Shown here in pieces: positions 55,421-64,000 of a stretch of DNA of 64,000 bases. Under the pieces are notes generated by a model, which saw only the letters and a list, made by a program, of their open reading frames with translations, was not told where the DNA came from and did no database searches. This DNA is from Rhabdophis nuchalis (Eukaryota > Chordata > Lepidosauria > Squamata > Natricidae), in assembly GCA_039707465.1 (NCBI GenBank), contig CM077658.1, positions 12,770,574 to 12,834,573 of the forward strand. The letters are read 5' to 3'. Positions within the stretch are counted from its first letter, which is position 1. Each line of letters begins with the position of its first letter. The position numbers and the translations under genes are program-made.

Positions 55421-58307
55421 TTATTTGTTATTTGCCTTTAGACATGTCTTTGGTACTTTATTTATTCACTATAATCCCCAACACGTAATTTACACATGTG
55501 CGCCCACTCAATCTTTGCTGCAACTAAACGGCCTTACAGAAATGCCTTTTGAAATGCATTATCTTCAGTTACTGTAAATTGCCATAAGAGAAATAGACTA
55601 TAGGCTGTATTTCTAGCACCTCATTAAGATTGCAGAACATGGTCCCTTATACTGACTAGTATATCACTATCAATCATGTAGAACTTCAATTGTCAAGTAA
55701 TAGAACTGCATACATTTGGTGATGGACAACCCTTTAAAAAAAATCTAACTTGGAGCTGATTTAAAAGAATCAATTTTATTTCTTCCAGTGATTAGTCCAA
55801 TCGGTTTCTTTTGAATTCATTGAGAAGGGAAGTTTCCTTATTCACCATCCCAAAAGCTCCATAGAGAACATAATTCTCTCTGTTTTAATAGATAATCAAT
55901 TTTCAATAGAAGAAAAATACAAACAATGAAGAGTTCATTAATTCATCAGGAAAAACAAGGATCCATGCAATTGTTTTCACTAATGTATGAAATAAAAATA
56001 AAAATAATAAAATAAAGTAATCATGAAAGAAGTAAATAATAATAATGGTCTGTCAAAATCCACTATTCTCCAAAGGGTTCTAGATTTTTTTTTTATTGCC
56101 AAGTTGCTTGGGAGGAAGAGGAGAAAGCGGAGGAGGGGAAGGAGAAAGAAGAGGAAGAGGAGGAGGAGAAAGAGAAATACCCTGCTATGAGCAGAGAATG
56201 ATATGTGAGCCAACTCTGCAAATGTTTTTACTAAGCAAAACAAGCAATGTAATGATTCCTTAATAAGATTTGCAATGATTTCCTTATAAGGCAAACCTGA
56301 TTCTTCACAAATAGGTGAAATCCATTCAGCCACGTACCTATTGCCATATTACTGCAGTTATTTAACAAAGACACCATTAGCAAATGGTATGTTCAGCTGT
56401 TCAAAATCAGTGTCATGGGTGCATGTGTGTTTGTGCATTATGTCTCTGTTTGGAAACATCTCTCCAACCAAATAGGACTTTTCTATTTAAGTCTTTTCAT
56501 ACCTGTGTCTCCAGGGAATTGGGATTGATTTAGTGATGGACAAAGAGAGAAAGACCAAGCCATAATGGAATAGCCAATACTTCCGTCTCGAAATAGGAGC
56601 GTTGAGTGGCAGAAAAATTAAAAGGTGGAAGGAAGTTGATTTCAGTTCTATTACATTGGAGAAAACATGACATATTTTGAAGCAGATTTAGCAACTTGTC
56701 TTCAGTATTCACAAGAATGGTGACTCACACAGGAAGAAAAAAGAAGGATGGATAGACTGAAAGCATCCCCATATTTCAAATTCTGAATTAAATGAGGTTC
56801 ATCCCACTCCCTTCCATCTCTTCCAAACTGCCAAGGAGAGATTGCAGACTGTCAGTGCTTTGGACTGGATTTTATTGACAGAAGCCAAATAACATGAGAA
56901 ACAGCAATATCTGAGCACTCGTTCAATCAAGGCACAATGAAAAACTACTACTTTTCTATCTTGGCTGGTTCTCCTCTGAAGTAATAGAGGCACCGTGACT
57001 TTAGAGGGAAAGCTGTTGTGTAGTTGATTAACTCCAATTAAAATACATACCCACATTACATTTTAATTCCAGTGAGTTTGTTCTTCCCACAGAATCCATT
57101 CAGCTCTGTTTTATCGCCTGTAACATCACCATATAAATGGCTGGGAGAGGAGGAGAAAGCCGAAAGCTTTCGAATAAAAAGTCAAATAAAAACAAAACAA
57201 TAAAAAGATTAATGCATCCACGGCTGCCAGAATCAATCTAAAGAGAAAATACTACCCTACTAATTTCCAAATTAAGATTTGGTAAGCAACTAGCAATCAA
57301 ATTAATGTTGATACACAATAAGAGAAAATTATGGGCAAGAGGTCTGTCTGGCCTTTTATTATGTTTTAGTTATTTTGAGTATCATCTAAATAATGTCACA
57401 CTGAATCAAAGAATCAATCTACTAATTAATTTCAAGTAATCAGTCTACTAAAAAAAATGCAATCAGTCTAGTACTAACAAATATAATTTTGATTACAAAA
57501 ATACTGATATCAGTAGCAAAGGTTGTTCATATCTAAAATGCACCTTAATATTCTCGAAGAAAATTTTAATATTCCTAAGGAACACTTTTTAAATAGAAGA
57601 CTCTTGAATTTATAATATTCCTCCGGGTTTCTTTTTAAAACATATTTTATATTTGTATGTAAAAAACATTGTGTCCATTTCCAGTCTTGTGGATCCTTAT
57701 TAGATGAATCAGTGTTTTTAATTAGCATTTCCTCTGGTGAACTAAACCTACTGAGATTACTACACTTAGTAAAATTTAATTAACTTGACAAAAGAGCTAA
57801 TTGTTTTCTTGCCACTGGTCCTTTTGAGAAACCAAAAATAATATTCTCTCAATTAGGCAGTTACAACTGTTTTCCCTTCTTTTCCCTGCCCTACATTTTT
57901 AAAAGGAAAATGTAACGTTTAATTTCTATTAAAGATGGCCCATTTTTGACATCTTCATGATAGAACTATCTGACTCCAATGCCAAACAGTAGGAACAAAA
58001 GCATGTTTCTAAGAGAGCACTTCTTAAGAAATAGTGTTGTGTGTTTTTGATTGGGAGCTGTAAATTGAGCATGAATTTATTGATATATATATATATATTT
58101 AAACATTTAAAAAAAAAAACATTTAACACATATCTAAAAAAGACAGCAGCAATTTAATAGGTCTCTGTCTGGATGATCTCAAAGAGGAGTCGAAAGACAG
58201 AGAAGGATGACAAGTTTGTCTCCTCCCTTAAACAGGCCTAGCAGGAAGCTGTAACATAGTATCTTCATCTATAAAGTCCTGTGGAAAGGATGATGTAATC
58301 AGGGAAG
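55421..58307. other. Unique AT-rich stretch of 2.9 kb, no gene seen
   Basis: The longest interval without a recognised mobile element. A purine-rich GGAAGAGGAG tract lies at 56110-56180. The 117-codon - strand frame at 55980-56333 reads through it and is discounted. The segment 57080-57240 has constrained-looking composition (AATCCATTCAGCTCTG, TTTTATCGCCTG, GATTAATGCATCCACGG) and is a weak enhancer candidate. Confidence 0.5.
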
Positions 58308-58469
58308 CTGGTTAGCTCAAGGCATAGAGAAGCCTGCTTCGAATGCTGGAGAGCACCAGTTCAAATCCCTGTAGGAAAGTATGGCCAGCTGACGAGGACT
58401 AAGAAGTCCGAAATGGATCCATCCTGGTCTCTTAATTAATTATTAATCATTCCTTAAAAAAAAAAAAAA
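58308..58469 (+). mobile_element. tRNA-derived SINE, fourth type, with A tail
   Basis: GGTTAGCTCAAGGC is a good A box and AGTTCAAATCC a good B box, about 40 bases apart as in a tRNA gene. The head is followed by CCAGCTGACGAGGACTAAG, GGATCCATCCTGGTCTC and an A-rich end, AAAAAAAAAAAAAAC, at about 58457-58471. It shares no body sequence with the other SINEs here. It is not an intact tRNA: the acceptor stem does not pair. Confidence 0.68.
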
Positions 58470-58475
58470 ACATTT

Positions 58476-58477
<2 letters not shown>

Positions 58478-58547
<70 letters not shown>
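58478..58547. repeat. (AT)n microsatellite
   Basis: About 34 AT units next to the A tail of the preceding SINE. A shorter (AT)n lies at 58083-58100. Confidence 0.97.
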
Positions 58548-58549
<2 letters not shown>

Positions 58550-58775
58550 CAGGTCTATAGATTAAATAATAAGTGCTCTATAATTATTACTAGTGCTATC
58601 ACCCCGAGAGAAATAAAAACCTATAATTTGAACCTAGTCTGAATTTGAGAAATTCAGAATAGTCTACATCTCCCCTATTTAGTTTTGAATGATTGAAATG
58701 CAATAGAAAATATCACTGTAAGTGAACCCACGGCTCACCAATCCATAGCATCAATAAGTTTAGAAAACCTCCCCC
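58548..58775. other. Unique sequence, no gene seen
   Basis: Nothing recognised. Confidence 0.4.
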
Positions 58776-58787
58776 TAAATATTTAGG

Positions 58788-59031
58788 TTGTTGTTGTTAG
58801 TTGTGAAGTTGTGTCCAACGCATTGTGACCCCATGGACAACGTTCCTCCAGGCCTTCCTGTCCTCTACCATTCAATGGAGTCCATTTAAACTCACGCCTA
58901 GTGCTTCGGTGACTCCATCCAGCCACCTCCTTCTCTGTCATCCCTTTCTTCTTTTGTTCTCAATCTTTCCCAGCATGAGGCTCTTCTCCAGAGAGTCCTT
59001 CCTTCTCATTAGGTGGCCAAAGTCTTTGAGT
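58788..59031 (-). mobile_element. BovB (RTE) LINE 3' fragment, antisense, 244 bp
   Basis: On the + strand it reads TTGTTGTTGTTAGTTGTGAAG, GTGACCCCATGGACAACG, CCAGGCCTTCCTGTCC, GACTCCATCCAGCCACCTCC and ATTAGGTGGCCAAAGTC. This is the reversed 3' region of BovB, the RTE LINE shared between squamates and ruminants. The exact 12-base duplication TAAATATTTAGG lies at 58776-58787 and 59032-59043, so the 244 bases are the complete insertion, 5' truncated. The 69-codon frame here is an artefact. Confidence 0.9.
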
Positions 59032-59118
59032 TAAATATTTAGGAGCTTCTGCTAATTATATTATGCAGTATTAAATGATTTCACTCTATCTAAAGCAGCT
59101 TCCTTTACTGCATCCAAT

Positions 59119-59316
59119 TTCCAGATGGAAAAGAAACTTTCTTTATCTGACTCTGAGGATCATCTAATACCTCTAGTTCCATCTTCTTACATAAGAGTTT
59201 TTAAATTGCCTATGGGCGAGGGGGAGGGAGAGGAGCTCTCTGTTCTCAAACATTTGTTTGCTAAACAAGTAACTACCATACTCAATCTTTCTGTACCAGC
59301 CCAAAGGATCTAAAAA
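59119..59316 (+). CDS. Unrecognised short frame, possible 3' exon
   Basis: The frame opens at an ATG at 59125 directly after CATCCAATTTCCAG, which looks like an acceptor site with a pyrimidine-rich lead (CTTCCTTTACTGC). It codes about 62 residues: a polar start (EKKLSLSDSEDH), a hydrophobic LIPLVPSSYIRVFKLP part, an acidic GEGEGEE turn and an amphipathic end with LFAKQVTTILNL. It stops just before the SINE at 59324. I know no family for it. Composition is protein-like, but chance or a decayed retroelement remains more likely than a real exon. Confidence 0.2.
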
Positions 59317-59323
59317 AGAGCAT

Positions 59324-59644
59324 AGGTAAAGGTAAAGGTTCCCCTTGCACATATGTGCTAGTCGTTATGGACTAGGGGGTGGTGCTCATCTCTGTTTCAA
59401 AGCCGAAAAGCCAGCGCTGTCCGAAGGCGTCTCCGTGATCATGTGGCTGGCATGACTCAACGTCGAAGGCGCACAGAGCGCTGTTACCTTCCCACCAAAG
59501 GTGGTTCCTATTTTTCTACTTGCATTTTTACATGCTTTCGAACAGCTAGGTTGGCAGAAGCTGGGACAAGTAATGGGAGATCACCCTGTTACGCGATGCT
59601 AGGGATTTCAACTGCCAAACTGCCAACCTTTTGATTGACAAACT
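59324..59644 (-). mobile_element. tRNA-derived SINE, antisense, head incomplete
   Basis: Opens AGGTAAAGGTAAAGGTTCCCC and runs through the reversed body to AACTGCCAAACTGCCAACC and GATTGACAAACTC, where the box A region is cut off. No flanking duplication is clear. Confidence 0.87.
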
Positions 59645-60232
59645 CTCAAAGGTTCATCATTCTTGAGAACCATGCCAACAAATGAACAAATTATCTATTA
59701 TTATAAAAAAGCACCAATAGAAGCATACTGTTGTATGTTTTCACTATCATTTGCTTTGAGGATGGGATATATACCTGTGTGAGCACACAGAATATTTCAA
59801 TGCCGAACTTGCACTTCATACAAGACTTCCACACGATGATGGATAGTTTAATTTATAATGTTCATCAGGCATGTAATGGAGTCAGCTTTGACATGCAGAA
59901 AGCCTTCTTTAGAGCAAGGTGGCCATGAGTAATAGAGGAATAAAACATTCACATACACGCTGAGAGTTATTCAGATGCATTAAAGTCGGTAGACATTTGA
60001 CTTGGATTAGAAGCGTGCATTTTCCATACAGGGAATAAATGTACCTTTCAGAAAATTACAGAGATCAATACTTTAAAGGTCAGAGAAAAGGCTGGTGTGC
60101 TCAAATTTTGGTACATGGTCTGTCTTCTTCTAAAGAAAAATGATTGGGGTCATTTGTCATATGAATTGAGATGATAATTGCGGTCTCTGAATACCGAATA
60201 TAATCAAGAACACAGAATATAATATTCTCTAT
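59645..60232. other. Unique sequence, no gene seen
   Basis: A 65-codon + strand frame at 59731-59928 is unrecognised. Confidence 0.4.
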
Positions 60233-60414
60233 GAGTGTGTGTATATGTATGTTTATGTATGTAGGTCTCTCTCTATTTCTTTGTCTCTGCCTGCCTGCCT
60301 GCCTCTCTGTCTGTCTGTCTCTTTCTGTCTGTCTCTATGTCTCTCTGCCATCTCCCCCCTCTCTCTTTCTGTCTGTCTGTCCGTCTCTCTGGCTCTCTCT
60401 CTCTCTCTCACATT
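60233..60414. repeat. GT/CTGT/CT-rich compound simple repeat
   Basis: Begins with GTGTGTATATGTATG, then CTGC and CTGT units and long CT runs to 60410. Frames of 72 and 63 codons are artefacts of it. Confidence 0.92.
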
Positions 60415-60529
60415 TTGCCTTCAGTGGTGATAATAAAAGTACCATTTAAAGCAATTCCATGAAAGAAACTGAATATGAACTGTTGCTTTCCTTCTAATCA
60501 GCTTTACTTTACAACACAAAAGCTTAGTC

Positions 60530-60660
60530 TCAAAAGGTGCTTTTTCAAAAGGTACTGGGTTATTATTATTATTATTTTGAAAAAACAGTCCAGTTCCCTT
60601 TTGAAAAGCACCTTTGAGACAACTATGACCTGGATGACTCAGAATCTCCATAGACAATGA
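60530..60660 (-). repeat. Interspersed repeat with inverted arms, copy 3
   Basis: CTCAAAAGGTGCTTTTTC at 60531-60548 pairs with GAAAAGCACCTTTGAG at 60603-60618 around an (ATT)n-containing centre. The outer part, GACCTGGATGACTCAG and AATCTCCATAGACAATG, is the reverse of the opening of 50986-51115 and 55287-55420. Confidence 0.65.
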
Positions 60661-61230
60661 GACAAATGTGTTGCCTATGCAGAGACAGCTCGATTGTCTA
60701 TGATCCACAGAGCACAAAAGGCAAGACAGAATTAATACCAAAAATCTGTTTTTGGCTTATACGATTTGTTAGGGATGAACCAACAATCAATCTTTTAAGA
60801 TCATACGCCGTATTTCTGTCCATCATTAACCTTAAAAAATAATCTGAAAGTTGTATGGCTGCAAAAATGGGCATATTCCCAGTTTGTTTAATCATATTTG
60901 CAGACAAGAAGAATTAAGCAGGCAGGATTGGCAAGGATGCATTAACATTCTTGTTTGATTACAGAAAAGTCATGGGGGAAATATAGAAGAAATAAAGTAA
61001 GACTGGAGGTGTATTAGACAAATAAAAACTTATAAAGTAGATAATAAGATAAAGAGAAAACCCAGACAAATATATTCCTAATGTAAAAAATTAAATGTTG
61101 GTACCTTAGAGTCCGTTTAAAAAAAGAGTAAGTGAAAGGAATTTTCCAGAATGGGAGAAGGGAATCTCTGTGTTAAAATCTTGATTTTGTGAATCTTTTG
61201 TAGTCCTCGCTCTCCCCTAAGGTGTAGGAA
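60661..61230. other. Unique AT-rich sequence, no gene seen
   Basis: Nothing recognised. Confidence 0.45.
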
Positions 61231-61402
61231 CTATCCTTCCTTCCTTCCTTCCTTCCTTCCTTCCTTCCTTCCTTCCTTCCTTCCTTCCTTCCTTCCTTCC
61301 TTCCTACCTTCCTACTTTCCTACCTTCCTAACTTCCTACCTTTCTACCTACCTACGGTTCCTTCCTTCCTTCCTTCCTTCCTTCCTTCCTTCCTTCCTTC
61401 CT
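61231..61402. repeat. (CTTC)n arrays with degenerate CTAC middle
   Basis: (CTTC)n at 61231-61303, a CTAC/CTTT-rich middle to 61360, then (CTTC)n again to 61402. The middle is derived from the same unit by T-to-A changes. Confidence 0.95.
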
Positions 61403-62532
61403 TGATCCCTTATTAGTGGGCATTCTCAATATCTCTGGTGGGCCACAATGTGAGACAGATTGCTCAGTGTGATGCCTTACTTACAATTTAATAAAAAAAC
61501 ATCTGAAATTTGCAGATCACTGAAATTATATGGAATATCTAAAGGTCTGCATATTGTACATCATAGAATTAAAAGCAAAAGAAATGTGTTATATTATTTT
61601 ATTGTTGTTATTTATATTATTTAGAGTGAAATATGTCTTGAAATACTTATATTAATATACCCAAATAAAGCAAAAATATAGGTTTATTTGGTTTTCTTTC
61701 TGAATGGAGAACATCGATACCAGCAAAATTTAATATATCAGATTTTTCTCACGCCTCTTTTCAGTTCAGAGTCATGTTTGATCTTGTAACACAGCTCTAA
61801 ATTCTAGCTGTAAAAATGAATCAATAGCAGTGAAGCACTGACTTCAGACTCCATCCATTGCCCTCCAGCCTTCCAATTTAGCCTTTTTAACCTTTTTGAG
61901 CTGTCAGAAAGATCAGGCAATGTGGCATTTTCTTTAAAAGTAATTAATTTAATCTAGAGAGATTTATACGGCGTTACATTTTCTGACAAGGCTTCCTTCT
62001 AATTTTGTTTCTCAAATGAAAAGCCTTAGGTCAGCTATGCCCTTGTTCGACACCCTCAAAACATGTTGCAGTTATTATACCCAACTATTCTATACTTTTT
62101 TGGGCAAAGAACATCAAAGTCCTTTTATTTGGGATGGTTATCCTCTTCTTCCAAGCAATCCACTTCAGGAGGAATAGGGAATAGTGGAAGTGGAGTGGTA
62201 GGACAGGGATACCTAGCTAGCCAAATCGATTAAGTTAACCTTAATGATCAATGGCTTGACAGATGCCACAGTGACATCATCTTCACCATTCTCTGAACTT
62301 TCCTAGAATCTCCATCTAGAATAGTGGGTACCCATTACAAACATCTTCTTCCCAACTCATTAAATATTTTATTTTCAGGGATTTAATAAACATTTAGGGC
62401 TACAATCCTGCCCAAAATCTGGGGGGCTGTGCCTTCAGACTGATCTTCCAAATGAACGTTTACAGGTGTTGATTCTTTGACATGTTAAGCATCTAATCGT
62501 GTTACAGGAACACAAAACTGATTTCCAACTCC
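61403..62532. other. Unique stretch with a constrained-looking part, no gene seen
   Basis: No gene recognised. At about 61870-62010, GAAAGATCAGGCAATGTGG, AAAGTAATTAATTTAATC and ACGGCGTTACATTTTCTG form a balanced, homeodomain-rich segment and a weak candidate for a conserved element. Confidence 0.45.
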
Positions 62533-62542
62533 TTAATCATCA

Positions 62543-62892
62543 AAGGAGTGTGGTGGCTCAGTGGCTAAGACACTGAGCTTGTCGATCATAAAGTTGGCAG
62601 TTCAGCAGTTTGAATCCCTAGTGCCGTGTAACAGAGTGAGCTCCCATTACGTGCCCCGGCTTCTGCCAACCTAGCAGTTCGAAAGCGTGTAAAAAATGCA
62701 AGTAAAAAAATAGGGACCACCTTTGGTGGGAAGGTAACAGCACTCCGTGCAACTTTGGCATTGTGTCATGCCGGCCCCATGACCATGGAGATTTCTTCGG
62801 ACAGCACTGGCTCTTCAATTTTGAAACAGAGATGAGCACCACCCCCTAGAGTCAGGAATGACTAACATGCATGTGTGTGGGAACCTTTACCT
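62543..62892 (+). mobile_element. tRNA-derived SINE, 350 bp
   Basis: AGTGTGGTGGCTCAGTGGC head, GTTTGAATCCC box B, full body, GGGAACCTTTACC tail. Flanks TTAATCATCA occur at 62533-62542 and 62893-62902 as an exact 10-base duplication. The 74-codon - strand frame is a shadow. Confidence 0.93.
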
Positions 62893-62930
62893 TTAATCAT
62901 CATGCCTGACTTGCTACCTTCCTTGCATTG

Positions 62931-63158
62931 GCTAAGAAAGAAAGCCTCAATGATGCAGGGAGCTTAATGAATCACCTTCTGTCATATGAAGAGCCTTTGA
63001 GGCCCAAGAAACCTCAAAGAATTGTCCCTTCATCAATGACGCATCAAAGTTATAGAGTACAATTCCATCCCACAACAGAGGTTCTTTCCATAAGACCTGT
63101 GGCTTCTAAACCAGATCCAGAGCTACGTACCACAATGGTTCCTTGGCAATCTTGAAGA
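62931..63158 (+). CDS. Unrecognised frame, possible terminal exon
   Basis: No in-frame ATG opens it; the frame follows a TGA at about 62906 and passes CATTGGCTAAG, a weak acceptor-like site with a pyrimidine-rich lead (TTGCTACCTTCCTTGC). The roughly 70 residues are strikingly protein-like: KESLNDAGSLMNHLL, then EEPLRPKKPQRIVPSS, VQFHPTTEVLSIRPVASKPD and a final PELRTTMVPWQS before TGA. Low hydrophobicity, Pro/Ser-rich, suited to a disordered C-terminal tail. I know no family for it. It may be a real last exon, a decayed retroelement or chance. Confidence 0.28.
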
Positions 63159-63961
63159 TATTATGATTCCTCTTATTTTCTGGTGTATCCACTCTGGTTC
63201 CATTTCTGCCAGCAAAGACATTCTAAGTTCACTACTGGTGAATGTAAGATCTTACTGGCCAACATAAAGACATTTAAAAACATCTGTGAATCTGGGCTGT
63301 ACAGTAATGAAAGTTAGATAACATTTGTTGTAAGAGTATAAAAATTGCCTGCTTTTCATTATTACCTTGAATCTTAATATGATTGGATCCAACCCTATTC
63401 AACTATACGTTCTTTTCATATGCTTTTTGCTGATTGATATATAACCATTTTCTGAAATGAAATAAGGCCTTCTGAAGAGGATGTTTCATTTCAAAATTAT
63501 ATATAATCTATGAAGAATTTTAGGGGGCAGATTCTAGTCTAAAGATTGTATAATGTTCGCTTTTTGAACAGAATTTTGGAGAGAAAAATTAAAGTTACTT
63601 AAGCCAAGCTAAAAAAGAAAGTAACTTTTTAGATACACTTTTGATATTTAGAAAGATGTGCGTTATTTATTGTCCAAAATTTATTCTTTTGTAAATGAAA
63701 AAGCCCTTCCTGTTTTCCAAAGAACACTGACCGAGGAATCTGAATTCAACTTTGGCATTCCAGATTAACTAGGAGTGAGGGCAAAAAACAAAAGGGGAAC
63801 ATCATTTTCATAGCTGGCAGTATTCAAATTATTTAGCTAGTAAGCAGAAAAGTCGTTTGTGATAACAGTAGATCCCTAAAATGGATGTTGGAATTCAACT
63901 TTTTGTGCATTGCATTTCTGCACTTCTCAACTTTACTAAGTAATAGAAACATTATGGTATG
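63159..63961. other. Unique AT-rich sequence, no gene seen
   Basis: No gene, RNA or repeat family recognised. Confidence 0.45.
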
Positions 63962-64000
63962 GGAACTGGTGGCTCAGAGGCTAAGACGCTCAGAAAGGTC
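63962..64000 (+). mobile_element. tRNA-derived SINE head, cut by window end
   Basis: GGAACTGGTGGCTCAGAGGC and TAAGACGCTCAGAAAGGTC are the first 39 bases of the AACCTTTACC-tail SINE. A piece equivalent to GAGCTTGTCAATC is missing between CGCT and CAGAAAGG, so this copy has a small deletion in the head. Confidence 0.85.

Noticed and set aside
58308..58380. Functional tRNA gene
   Set aside because: The boxes are good, but no acceptor stem pairs, and an A-rich tail and non-tRNA body follow, as in a SINE.
62543..62620. tRNA gene
   Set aside because: A and B boxes are present, but they are followed by the SINE body and tail and flanked by a target duplication; the acceptor stem does not pair. The same holds for all SINE heads here.

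Overview
This window is nuclear DNA from a vertebrate, most likely a squamate reptile and probably a snake. The evidence is the repeat content. There are Sauria-type SINEs, a second tRNA-derived SINE family ending in AACCTTTACC, CR1 and L2 LINE 3' ends, a BovB 3' fragment, and many non-autonomous hAT-like elements. Long tri-, tetra- and pentanucleotide microsatellites are also frequent. The species calls rest on recognising these families by eye. No database search was run.

I recognise no complete protein-coding gene, rRNA, functional tRNA or CRISPR array. Most open frames here are chance frames or frames through microsatellites and repeats. The only recognisable coding remnants are a CR1 ORF2 C-terminus (39997-40467), an L2 ORF2 C-terminus (about 29850-30200), and older decayed copies near 36466-36850 and 44720-44990. 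Two short frames on the + strand (59125-59313 and about 62931-63155) have protein-like composition and acceptor-like sequence upstream. They are flagged as weak exon candidates. The window is therefore a gene desert or the inside of a very large intron.

Layout: 1-5 kb is mostly unique AT-rich DNA with two hAT elements and a CR1 end. 5-8.4 kb holds a CAGGGGTGGG-type hAT, a partial second copy of it, and a clear hAT-inside-hAT nest. 10.9-16 kb is SINE-rich and includes a SINE-in-SINE nest and a perfect 106-bp palindrome. 17-24 kb holds further foldback and hAT elements, a TA-flanked element and a local duplication woven into CTTC repeats. 25.9-31.3 kb holds a SINE, a hAT with a CR1-seeded (AATAC)21 array, an L2 end, and a LINE-seeded (GCTAT)14 array. 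32-48 kb mixes CR1, L2 and hAT copies. 50-55 kb holds hAT and SINE insertions around a conserved-looking unique segment at about 51430-51980. 58-64 kb holds a tRNA-like SINE, a BovB fragment, further SINEs, large CTTC arrays and the exon candidates.

The strongest direct observations are target-site duplications that fix element ends to the base. Eight hAT-like insertions have exact or 7/8 eight-base duplications outside simple repeat, and several SINEs have 9-14 base duplications. No transposase gene is present, so all hAT copies are non-autonomous. I found no previously undescribed system that the sequence alone can prove. The best leads are the shared-terminus hAT families, the perfect palindrome, the LINE-seeded pentanucleotide arrays and the candidate conserved enhancer.
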